A stretch of 37,649 nt of DNA. Origin: Sedimentisphaerales bacterium. GTDB taxonomy: Bacteria; Planctomycetota; Phycisphaerae; Sedimentisphaerales; Anaerohalosphaeraceae. Location of the stretch: contig JAFGPC010000111.1 of the NCBI GenBank assembly GCA_016926155.1, positions 1 to 37,649 on the forward strand. Direction: 5' to 3'. The notes beneath the pieces were generated by a model. It did not search any database. It saw only the letters and a list, made by a program, of their open reading frames with translations, and was not told where the DNA came from. The position numbers and the translations under genes were made by a program. Each line of letters starts with the position of its first letter. The first letter of the stretch is position 1. Below, piece by piece: positions 30,367 to 37,649 of this stretch.

Positions 30367-32088
30367 TCATCCTGCAAACAGAGGTGTAATAGTGATTTCA
30401 AATGTATCCTTCATGTCAGGCCACTTGGCAATGTCACCATGCGCTGTAAGCGTCCAGATAATTTTATTATGGTCGGCCTTGAAAGAATGCATGGTTTCAT
30501 TTGGAATATGCAGCATTGTCCGGCCAAAGGTCATTTGTTGAGGATTGTCTGTAGAGAAGACTTCCGTTTCATGGAAGGTACTTTTATCCGTGTAGGTCCT
30601 GGTACCTTGTTGATAGGTCGCTTCTTCCCGTCCGGTCACTTTGATTATCAATGTGCGGATCCTGTCGGCATGCCCGAAAATCTCCCATTCAAGTTGGGTA
30701 CTGCCGCCAATGGGAATCTCTCGTGAACCAAGAATCAATTTAACACGTGGATTGAACAAGGCCAGAAATTGGTAAATCACTCCAATGATCACTCCAATTC
30801 CGGCCAGAACAAAGGGAATCAGAAAAACAGTGAGGAACCATTCCGGTCTGCCTCGACGAAATCCCTGGACAACTTGATAGAGAAAGACCGAAAGGATGCC
30901 GTTCCAGAAGACGGCGAAAAAGATCATACCGAAGAGCTTGGCAGACCTTCCGTACCGGGCTTTTAATATGACCGGACCCGTTGTACTTGTTGTCGGTGGT
31001 CCATAGATATTGTCCTGTTCAATCCGATCGGTCTGGGTTTCCGGCAGCCAGTCGGCACGAGATATCTTGCGTGCCTTTCTTCGTGCTGTGCGGGAGACAC
31101 CGATTATACCCCCGATCCCGACCAGGACAAAGACCATGGGAATCAGGCCAAACAACAGGTTCCAGGTGAAACCTCGCTGCAGAACGGCCTGGGTTGGATC
31201 CTCGGGATTGACATAACAGACTGGATTTTTGGCGCTACGATAACTATCGACAACCGCCTGCTTTCCGCTGCGACCACTGCTCGAACCGCCCATGAAATTA
31301 TAACGATCGGCTTTGTAGGTTTGGTCGTTAAAATCATATTGATAAAAAATATATACACTATAGGTAGTGCCGTCATCACCGGAATGGCTCTTGACTTCGG
31401 CACGAAGTATCTTACAGGGAACCGGCAGCCAATCCCGAGCGTCCAGGATTCGTACAATAGGCAGGATGAAAAAGGGAACTAAAAAACCCAAGCCGGCCAG
31501 AGCAAAGATAGCGAAAAAGCCAACGCCAATCCGGGTTCCTGTCTTTTTCGCCTTCGCAACACCGGAGGAAAGAGACTTCTCTTTCGAATTACCCTTTGCC
31601 CAGGCTCCATAAATTCCGCCAAGACCGATGACTACAAAGAGTAAAGGAAATAAAAAAAGAAGCCCGAACCAAAGACTCTCCCGTTGCAGGACAGCCTGCG
31701 AGGGTAAGTCAGGATTAACATAACACTCTGTTCGACTGTCAGGTGGATACTTTCCTGCGATCGAGGCGGCCTCGCTGTAAGTGTCGGATGATTTATACCC
31801 CCAACGATAGGTTGTAGAGATGTATGTGTGCCCGGAGTATTCATACTCGTACCTCACCGCAAACCGGAACGGGTTCTCCTGAACGGAGCTTTCAAGAATG
31901 ACACAGGATGTCTTGCCCCACTTAAATCTCCCTAGGCGGGAAAAGAACTCCTGGACGATTAAATATTCAAAGAAGGCGCCGAAGGAGAAAAAGATAAGGA
32001 AAAACAGGGATAGAGCCAGTTTACCGAAGATGCTTTTCTCCTGGGTTTTCCCGTGGCCCGGGCGAATCTGAAAACCGCTTCGTGCCAT
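30367..32088 (-). CDS. Tandem DUF3592 membrane protein with arrestin-like C-terminus
   Basis: This 573-residue protein has two DUF3592-type units of about 100 residues (about 55-160 and 215-330). Each has a C-x-I-L-(E/R)-(S/A) start, Y-x-Y-x-F/S-G/N-x-x-Y and a Y-V-N-P-(D/E)-x-P-(S/T)-Q-A-V-L-Q-R ending, and each is bracketed by membrane segments. About seven segments are visible (near 20-44, 140-165, 193-217, 310-335, 385-408 and 420-450, plus one less clear). Residues from about 455 to the end form an arrestin-like beta domain with H-S-F near D-H-N-K-I-I-W. I start at the ATG at 32088, eight bases after AAGGAG; an in-frame GTG at 32097 sits on the ribosome-binding site itself. A promoter lies upstream and the next gene is four bases away. 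The function of DUF3592 is not known. Confidence 0.78.
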   Translation of the reverse strand: MARSGFQIRPGHGKTQEKSIFGKLALSLFFLIFFSFGAFFEYLIVQEFFSRLGRFKWGKTSCVILESSVQENPFRFAVRYEYEYSGHTYISTTYRWGYKSSDTYSEAASIAGKYPPDSRTECYVNPDLPSQAVLQRESLWFGLLFLFPLLFVVIGLGGIYGAWAKGNSKEKSLSSGVAKAKKTGTRIGVGFFAIFALAGLGFLVPFFILPIVRILDARDWLPVPCKILRAEVKSHSGDDGTTYSVYIFYQYDFNDQTYKADRYNFMGGSSSGRSGKQAVVDSYRSAKNPVCYVNPEDPTQAVLQRGFTWNLLFGLIPMVFVLVGIGGIIGVSRTARRKARKISRADWLPETQTDRIEQDNIYGPPTTSTTGPVILKARYGRSAKLFGMIFFAVFWNGILSVFLYQVVQGFRRGRPEWFLTVFLIPFVLAGIGVIIGVIYQFLALFNPRVKLILGSREIPIGGSTQLEWEIFGHADRIRTLIIKVTGREEATYQQGTRTYTDKSTFHETEVFSTDNPQQMTFGRTMLHIPNETMHSFKADHNKIIWTLTAHGDIAKWPDMKDTFEITITPLFAG

Positions 32089-32137
32089 GAAATCCACTCC
32101 TTTTATGCATGTTCTTCCCTGACAGAAAATTTAATTT

Positions 32138-32166
32138 AACATACAGGTTTCTGACTGTGATGTCAC
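32138..32166 (-). promoter_or_regulatory. Promoter of the DUF3592/arrestin/ATPase cassette
   Basis: Minus-strand GTGACA (32166-32161) and TATGTT (32143-32138) are 17 bases apart, with five and four of six consensus matches. The leader would be about 43 bases and holds AAAAGGAG. It separates the cassette from the upstream ligase gene. Confidence 0.45.
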
Positions 32167-32241
32167 GTTCATTTTTCCACTGTCTGTTGTCAGTTTGGAA
32201 GGAGCAGAAGAGATATTATTGTACACGGTATCATACAAGGA

Positions 32242-34005
32242 TTAGAACAGGCCCTGGACCTTTCCGGTCTCGACGTCCACATCGATACGTCGAAAGGCCG
32301 GATTAGAGGCGGTACCGGGCATGAGCTTGATATCCCCGGCAATAGGGACAACAAATCCGGCACCCTCATAGACCATAAGATCCTGGATCGGCAGGGTCCA
32401 TTTGACAGGACGGCCTTTTAGAGTAGGGTCATGTGATAGGCTCAAATGGGTCTTGACCATGCAGATCCCCATACTGTTGATCCGTGGGATCGCTTCAAAC
32501 TGCGTGGCTTTTTCATGGGCCTTCGGGGAGTATTTCACATTATCGGCGCCGTAGATTTGCGTGGCAATTCGTTCGATCTTCTTTCGTAGCGGCATCTCCG
32601 GCTCGTAAAGGAATTGAAATTCACGTATCTCATCGCAGGCATTGGCAACTTTTTCCGCTAGTTCCAGAGCCCCGTCGCCTCCTTTTCTCCAATGTTCGGA
32701 TACTGCCACTGAGGCCCCATGCGCTTCAACGATCTCCCGGATCAAATCCGCCTCTTCTTTGGTGTCGGTATGGAAGTGATTGATACAAACCACCGGACGA
32801 ATGCCACATTTCTTGACGATGTCGATATGAGCCAAAAGATTTTGGCATCCTTTTTCAACGAGTTTCAAATTCTTTCGTTTATAGGCGTCGGGTAATGGTG
32901 CGCCGGGTTTAACGGCCGGGCCGCCGCCGTGCATTTTTAAGGCCCGGATCGTAGCGACGATGACTACAGCACTGGGTGTCAATCCGCTCATACGGCATTT
33001 GAGATTCCAGAATTTCTCAAAACCGATATCCGCCCCAAAACCACTTTCAGTGACAACATAATCGCATAATTTAGTGCCGACCAGATCCGCAATAATCGAA
33101 CTTTGCCCGATGGCGATATTCGCAAACGGCCCGGCGTGCACCAGCATGGGCTGACCCTCGATGGTCTGCATGAGATTGGGATTAAGGGCCTCGATCATCC
33201 ATGCGGTCATGGCGCCGTCTACTTCCAGATCGGCGGCTGTGACTTCGTGTCCTTTTTTGTCGTACGCCACGACAATTTTGCCCATACGTCGACGAAAATC
33301 CTTCAGATTACGGGCCACAGCTAAAATAGCCATCACCTCGCTGGACACGGCCATTTGAAATCCGCTTTCCATTTCAAAGCCGTCCATTGGCCCGCCTTTA
33401 CCGATCACAATGTTGCGTAAGGCCTGAGCACAAAAATCCATTGCCCAGCGGATTTGCACTCGGTTCGGATCGATGTCCAATCTTTGTAAGCCGCTCTTGG
33501 CAAGTCGTACATCATCGTAATTCCGTTCATGCTGCATTCGGGCGGTCAACGCGACCATGGCAAGGTTGTGAGCATTGGTAATGCTTTCAATATCTCCGGT
33601 GAGCCGAATTGAGAAGGGAGTCAGAGGAATACACTGGCTTAGACCGCCACCTGCGGCCGAACCTTTGATGTTAAAGGTTGGGCCGCTGCTGGCTTGGCGG
33701 ATTGTTCCGCAAACCTTCTTGCCCAATTTGCCCAAACCCTGCACTAGACCGATGGTAGTTGTCGTTTTCCCTTCCCCAAGGGGGGTGGGAGTGATGGCGG
33801 TCACATCAACATATTTTCCTCGCCGCACATGCTTAAGGCGATCAAGGATCTTGGTGTAATCGATTTTGGCCAGTTTTTGCCCCAGAGGGATCAGTTCACC
33901 ATAGGCCAAACCCAGTTCGCAGGCAACCTGATCAAGCGGTTTCATGGTTTGTTCGGCTGCTTCGGCGATCTGCCAGTCCAGAAGTTGTGTCGGATCAAGC
34001 TTCAT
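32242..34005 (-). CDS. fhs: Formate-tetrahydrofolate ligase
   Basis: This enzyme makes 10-formyltetrahydrofolate from formate, ATP and tetrahydrofolate, feeding purine and formyl-Met synthesis or the methyl branch of the Wood-Ljungdahl pathway. The 587-residue protein shows the P-loop [12 protein letters not shown] (73-84), [25 protein letters not shown] and the C-terminal M-P-G family signature. It is slightly longer than usual (about 556). I prefer the ATG at 34005, where family similarity begins; an in-frame ATG at 34032 is also possible. Neither has a strong Shine-Dalgarno, and a TATTAT lies nine bases before 34032. No folD, metF or acetyl-CoA synthase gene lies nearby, so anabolic versus energy use cannot be decided. 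Confidence 0.94.
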   Translation of the reverse strand: MKLDPTQLLDWQIAEAAEQTMKPLDQVACELGLAYGELIPLGQKLAKIDYTKILDRLKHVRRGKYVDVTAITPTPLGEGKTTTTIGLVQGLGKLGKKVCGTIRQASSGPTFNIKGSAAGGGLSQCIPLTPFSIRLTGDIESITNAHNLAMVALTARMQHERNYDDVRLAKSGLQRLDIDPNRVQIRWAMDFCAQALRNIVIGKGGPMDGFEMESGFQMAVSSEVMAILAVARNLKDFRRRMGKIVVAYDKKGHEVTAADLEVDGAMTAWMIEALNPNLMQTIEGQPMLVHAGPFANIAIGQSSIIADLVGTKLCDYVVTESGFGADIGFEKFWNLKCRMSGLTPSAVVIVATIRALKMHGGGPAVKPGAPLPDAYKRKNLKLVEKGCQNLLAHIDIVKKCGIRPVVCINHFHTDTKEEADLIREIVEAHGASVAVSEHWRKGGDGALELAEKVANACDEIREFQFLYEPEMPLRKKIERIATQIYGADNVKYSPKAHEKATQFEAIPRINSMGICMVKTHLSLSHDPTLKGRPVKWTLPIQDLMVYEGAGFVVPIAGDIKLMPGTASNPAFRRIDVDVETGKVQGLF

Positions 34006-34032
34006 AACAAGTCCGTATTGTTTGTCGACCAT

Positions 34033-34449
34033 TCATTTGGGATAATAGGAAATTTAATTAGATGGATTATTATCGACATTTCAGGGGAATAATTCCAGCG
34101 TAAATCTAGTAAAAAACAGCTCAACAAAGACCATTCGGGCAACAGAGTCTTCACACTGAAAGTATTGATTTTATTACCTTAAAATACGTCCTATAAAGAA
34201 AACAAAGCGAAAAAACACACATTTTTTTTATTTGAGAGTTACACTGGGATTGATTTCCCTCTCGGATTGTGATATTATAATTCCTTCGGAACCTCTATCG
34301 GAGGAGGTTTCCATCATCTTTACGTTCAGAACCCGGCTTGTTCTGGCGAAAATAAGATCAGGATTCGAATCATTTGACCACGGACGGCACGGAGATGGTA
34401 TGTTTTGGTCAAAAATAACCATAGATAGGTCTTATAAGGAGGGTATTCT
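34033..34449. other. Divergent AT-rich intergenic region
   Basis: This roughly 417-base region lies between the fhs gene (-) and the large secreted protein (+). It holds a clear + strand promoter at 34250-34278 and a leader of about 165 bases containing a bulged GGAACCTC/GAGGTTTCC hairpin (about 34288-34312). No tetrahydrofolate riboswitch was recognised on the minus strand. T- and A-rich runs at 34201-34232 may be an upstream promoter element. Confidence 0.4.
34250..34278 (+). promoter_or_regulatory. Promoter of the large secreted protein
   Basis: TTGATT (34250-34255) and TATTAT (34273-34278) are 17 bases apart. An overlapping TATAAT occurs at 34276-34281 with 20-base spacing. The start is expected near 34285. 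Confidence 0.55.
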
Positions 34450-37400
34450 ATGAACACCCGTATGTCCGCTGTTATTGTGTTTTTGGTGATGTTTTTTGGA
34501 TTGGCGCCGGCGTTTGCAGCCCCCTACACACTGATCGGAGATAATTTCCTCAGGGTCGGAAAAGTATGGGACTATGACCTGGTGGTGACTGTTCCGGCAG
34601 AGGGAGACGGCCAGGAGCAATTGTTCGGTATCTCTCTAATGGAGATCGTTGCCACAGCTTCAGTCAACGGCTATGAGGCTTTTACAATTGAAAACTCCTT
34701 CACCATTGATGAGAATACCGAATCAGAAACGTCTACCTGGGCTTTTGATGATGGTTTTCTGCTCCACCTTGGCTGGCAGGATGCCCAAGGAAGCCAGCAG
34801 TTCCGTGATGGGGATCCCTTGGAATTTTTCCCGGTCGTAATTGAGGACTCCTACAATAATGAACTCATCGGCCACGGCCTGTATGAAGGCCAGGACTTTG
34901 GAGATCCGAACTCCGGGTGGATTGGTTCAGAGGAGATGAAAATCACATTTGTGGGAATTGATACAATTACTGTACCGTTGGGTACGTTCGATTGTATTGT
35001 CGTTGATATGCTCCAGGAATGGCAGGATGATCCGGGTGTGTTTTATGGACACAGCGAAGCACGTCGATGGATCGCTCCGCATGTGGGCATTATCAAAGAG
35101 CAGGTCGATGAATACGAGTACAATGAAGATAGCCAGACAGAAGAATGGTATTTCTCGTATGAAAGAGAACTCGCCGCACTACAGGGCAATCTGCCGATTC
35201 ATGTAGATCCGGCAGCGCCGGCAGAGGGAGATGGATTTAGCTGGACAACTGCGCTTCGCTCAATGGGCGAGGCTCTTTTGAACGCTTACGAAGGCGATGA
35301 GATCTGGGTCAAGCAGGGAACGTATCTGTTGAATCAGGCTCTTCTGGTAGATGGAGAGGTGGCGATCTACGGCGGATTTATCGCAACCGAAACCGCACGT
35401 GATCAACGTCAGACGGACTCAGAATTGACGATTCTGGATGGGCAGGATACGGCGACCCATTGTTTAATAATCGAAGCGGATGCCATCCTGGATAGCTTTA
35501 CTATCACGGGTGGAAATGCGAATGGTTCCGAGTTGGACGACCAAATGGGTGGCGGTATCCTGGTGTTGCAGGCCAATCCGACCGTCAAAAATTGCCGGAT
35601 AATAGAGAATGCGGCAGTTTTTGGAGGTGGAATTTATAATAATTCCGCCATGAAAATCTACGACTCGACGATTGCCGACAATACAGCCCAGGATGGAGGT
35701 GGTGTCTATAACGACGGTGGATATGCCAGCTTGGGTGTGATTCGCTGCATAATTGTCGGCAATGAGGCAACTGGACTTGGCGGCGGCGTATATTGCAACG
35801 GCAGTTCCACTTCCCTTAATCGAATGTATCCGGAATTTTCAAACTGTGTCATCATGGCTAATGTGGCTGAAACCGGCGGTGGATTCTATTTCGGACAGTA
35901 TGTCACTCCGGACATCTATAACTGCACTGTCGTTTTTAATCAGGCCGAAGTCGGCGGTGGGATGTTTATTGCGCCGATTGCATGTTATCCGGTGTTGTTT
36001 AATACATTACTGAGGGAAAACGAAGCCGATGAGTTCGATTTCCAGTGGGATGAAGCTTTAAGCGAATCCCGTCCCGAGAATTTACAGCTTGTGTATTGCG
36101 ATATCAGGAATCTGCAGGCCTTACGCGACTATACTTCCTGGCCGTCGGGATCTATCAATTTTGATATTGGAAATCTGGATATAAGCCCCGGCTTTATTGA
36201 TGACGACGGTCCCGATGATGATCCCGCGACTTGGCAGGACAATAATCTGCAGCTTGCATCGGATTCTCCGGTCATTGACATGGGCAAGGGAAGGGAAGGT
36301 TCCTATCTGGCTCCGAAAGAGGATATCCTCGGTGTCGTTCGCCCACAAGGCTTACAGCATGATATGGGAGCGTATGAATTTGTTGCGATCGATGAAGTGG
36401 CTTCAATTGGCGTCGATACCGAACAACTCGATTTTGGATTCTACAAGAGCATGTTGGAACTAGATATATGGAATGATGGCGAGGGAACACTGGAGTTTAA
36501 CGTCTCTATCACTGAAGGCGATGACTATTTCTCTGCTGCTTGTTCCGGCACATCCACCGGTCCGGCGGATCGCAATATCTGTGAAGTTGTATTGGACCGT
36601 ACGATGTTGGCTCCCGGCCAGACGATTTCAGGAACACTGATGATCTCCGGCACAGCCGACGACTCTCCAAAACTGATTTCCCTATCGGCTCAGGCCCTTC
36701 CGGTTCCGGATGTAAATGGTGACAAGTCGGTCGGTTTGACGGACCTGTTAATGCTGGCCGATAACTGGTTGCGGAATGACTGCAGTATAGATAATGACTT
36801 CTGCAGCGGTGTGGATTTCGATCAGGACAGCATGGTAAACCTGATGGACTTTGCCTTATTGGGCCAGTATTGGCAGTATAGCGAGACCGTTGTCGTCGAA
36901 CTTCCATTTGAAGAAAATTACGACGACGACAACTTTGATGGATGGACTGTAGTAGATCAGGGGGACCAGTTGGCACCTTCCACTTGGGGGGTTTACGGTG
37001 GAATAGTTTATCAAACTTCACATATCTACTCGACTCCGACGGCCCCGTCGACTCTAGCTAAACCGGGAACGTTCCTTCGATTTGATGCCGGATTCGAATG
37101 GACCGATTATATGTTTACGTGCGATGTCCGTTCACGGGGGTATAACGATTTGGGTTTGATGTTCCGTGTTCAGGATAACGATAACTACTATCGGTTCAGC
37201 TGGAATAGTCAGGCCGAATATGCCCGTTTGGTTAAAGTTGTCAATGGCGTCGCTACGTTATTGGATGAAGAAAGCCAGGGGTATATCAGGGATCAGGTAT
37301 ATACAATTAAAATCATCGCCAGCGGTGAAATGCTGAAAGTGTATGCGGACGATGTCCTTTTATTGGAAGCCGCAGACAGCACGTTTGATGCCGGCACGAT

Positions 37401-37649
37401 TGCCCTATATACGTGGGGTAATGCTCCTGTGACCTACTTTGACAATATCCTGGTTGAACCGTATGAATCCTTGTTAGTTGATTCTTTCAGCGACGGAGAT
37501 TATAACGGCTGGACCGTCCACGACACAGGCGACCAACTGGCTCCGTCTGTCTGGGGAGTTTTCGGTGGAATCCTCTACCAGACCTCGCATATCTATTCGA
37601 ATCCGACGAGCCCGGAAACACTGCTCAAGGACGGAACATATCTGGGCTA
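34450..37649 (+). CDS. Very large secreted beta-helix / dockerin protein, 3' end outside the window
   Basis: The frame is open for 1066 codons to the window edge. After a signal peptide (1-24, A-P-A-F-A), residues about 25-245 form an unrecognised beta-rich domain. Residues about 250-600 are a right-handed parallel beta-helix with G-G-G-I-Y, G-G-G-V-Y and G-G-G-F-Y turns, ending about 610-645 in a choice-of-anchor Q pattern (D-S-P-V-I-D-M-G, then H-D-M-G-A-Y-E-F). An immunoglobulin-like segment (about 650-750) and a two-loop dockerin (about 753-818, D-V-N-G-D-K-S-V and D-F-D-Q-D-S-M-V) follow. From about 821 a 189-residue domain begins and is repeated at 1010. The beta-helix suggests polysaccharide binding or cleavage, but no lyase residues can be assigned. 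AAGGAGGG lies six bases before the ATG. An internal dockerin, rather than a terminal one, is unusual. Confidence 0.85.
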   Translation, partial: MNTRMSAVIVFLVMFFGLAPAFAAPYTLIGDNFLRVGKVWDYDLVVTVPAEGDGQEQLFGISLMEIVATASVNGYEAFTIENSFTIDENTESETSTWAFDDGFLLHLGWQDAQGSQQFRDGDPLEFFPVVIEDSYNNELIGHGLYEGQDFGDPNSGWIGSEEMKITFVGIDTITVPLGTFDCIVVDMLQEWQDDPGVFYGHSEARRWIAPHVGIIKEQVDEYEYNEDSQTEEWYFSYERELAALQGNLPIHVDPAAPAEGDGFSWTTALRSMGEALLNAYEGDEIWVKQGTYLLNQALLVDGEVAIYGGFIATETARDQRQTDSELTILDGQDTATHCLIIEADAILDSFTITGGNANGSELDDQMGGGILVLQANPTVKNCRIIENAAVFGGGIYNNSAMKIYDSTIADNTAQDGGGVYNDGGYASLGVIRCIIVGNEATGLGGGVYCNGSSTSLNRMYPEFSNCVIMANVAETGGGFYFGQYVTPDIYNCTVVFNQAEVGGGMFIAPIACYPVLFNTLLRENEADEFDFQWDEALSESRPENLQLVYCDIRNLQALRDYTSWPSGSINFDIGNLDISPGFIDDDGPDDDPATWQDNNLQLASDSPVIDMGKGREGSYLAPKEDILGVVRPQGLQHDMGAYEFVAIDEVASIGVDTEQLDFGFYKSMLELDIWNDGEGTLEFNVSITEGDDYFSAACSGTSTGPADRNICEVVLDRTMLAPGQTISGTLMISGTADDSPKLISLSAQALPVPDVNGDKSVGLTDLLMLADNWLRNDCSIDNDFCSGVDFDQDSMVNLMDFALLGQYWQYSETVVVELPFEENYDDDNFDGWTVVDQGDQLAPSTWGVYGGIVYQTSHIYSTPTAPSTLAKPGTFLRFDAGFEWTDYMFTCDVRSRGYNDLGLMFRVQDNDNYYRFSWNSQAEYARLVKVVNGVATLLDEESQGYIRDQVYTIKIIASGEMLKVYADDVLLLEAADSTFDAGTIALYTWGNAPVTYFDNILVEPYESLLVDSFSDGDYNGWTVHDTGDQLAPSVWGVFGGILYQTSHIYSNPTSPETLLKDGTYLG
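36910..37649 (+). repeat. 567-bp in-frame tandem repeat (LamG-like domains)
   Basis: Codons 821 onward and 1010 onward encode closely similar segments. The anchors are W832 and W1021 in (D/N)-G-W-T-V, followed by G-D-Q-L-A-P-S-x-W-G-V and Y-Q-T-S-H-I-Y-S. The period is 189 residues. The second copy is cut off by the window end. Each copy looks like a concanavalin/LamG-type sandwich of the kind used for glycan binding. Confidence 0.85.

Noticed and set aside
34006-34300. Tetrahydrofolate riboswitch before fhs
   Set aside because: Looked for because of the gene; no matching structure was recognised in the minus-strand leader.
25531-37649. Cellulosome-like system based on dockerins
   Set aside because: No cohesin or scaffoldin and no glycoside hydrolase catalytic domain was seen; such dockerin motifs are widespread in Planctomycetota without cellulosomes.
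1-37649. tRNA, rRNA, CRISPR array, IS element, prophage or att site
   Set aside because: No cloverleaf, repeat-spacer pattern, transposase, integrase or flanking direct repeats were recognised in the gaps or genes.

Overview
The window most likely comes from a bacterium of the phylum Planctomycetota, probably class Phycisphaerae (Sedimentisphaerales-like). The evidence is indirect. Two secreted proteins carry the short dockerin-type repeat of the form D-x-N-G-D-x-x-V-x-L-x-D-L followed by W that is abundant in these bacteria. There is also a many-membrane-segment Ser/Thr kinase next to an ECF sigma factor with an extra C-terminal Cys/His segment, an EF-G of the mitochondrial-EFG1/spdEFG1 type, Tat-exported aldo/keto reductase and TIM-barrel proteins, and a choice-of-anchor Q beta-helix protein. 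Base composition is mid-range by eye. No rRNA, tRNA, CRISPR array, IS element or phage gene was seen, so this looks like ordinary chromosome with lineage-specific blocks.

Region 1 (1-16.6 kb) is mostly housekeeping: a four-CBS-domain protein (-), a DUF456 membrane protein (+), EF-G (+), accA (-, convergent with EF-G and only 4 bases away), a + strand tyrA / purSL / purQ run, a PcrA/UvrD-type helicase (-), an outer-membrane porin-like protein with a clean terminator, a CheX-like phosphatase, a YprB-like exonuclease, and a Tat-exported aldo/keto reductase (-).

Region 2 (16.7-25.2 kb) is a minus-strand block of signalling and membrane genes. In transcription order these are a membrane-anchored coiled-coil protein, a possible small Cys-containing ORF, a helical-repeat protein with two degenerate FHA-like domains, a 1017-residue Ser/Thr kinase with a TM2 domain and about 14 other membrane segments, a six-segment membrane protein, and an ECF sigma factor with a fused ZAS-like tail. 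This is the best candidate for an undescribed system. My hypothesis is membrane-state sensing by the kinase that feeds into transcription through the sigma factor.

Region 3 (25.5-29.4 kb) holds a secreted beta-propeller with a half dockerin, a PIG-L/LmbE deacetylase directly coupled to a NagB-like sugar-phosphate isomerase, and a convergent Tat-exported xylose-isomerase-like TIM barrel. Region 4 (29.4-32.1 kb) is a tightly packed minus-strand cassette of a tandem-DUF3592 membrane protein ending in an arrestin-like domain, a stand-alone arrestin-like protein and a small P-loop ATPase. Upstream of it lies formate-tetrahydrofolate ligase. Region 5 (34.4 kb to the end) is the start of a very large secreted protein that runs off the window; its frame is open for 1066 codons.

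Several promoters are visible. Three genes (1393, 15024, 26779) have a TAGAAT -10-like hexamer only 6-9 bases before the ATG and no Shine-Dalgarno sequence, which suggests leaderless mRNAs.
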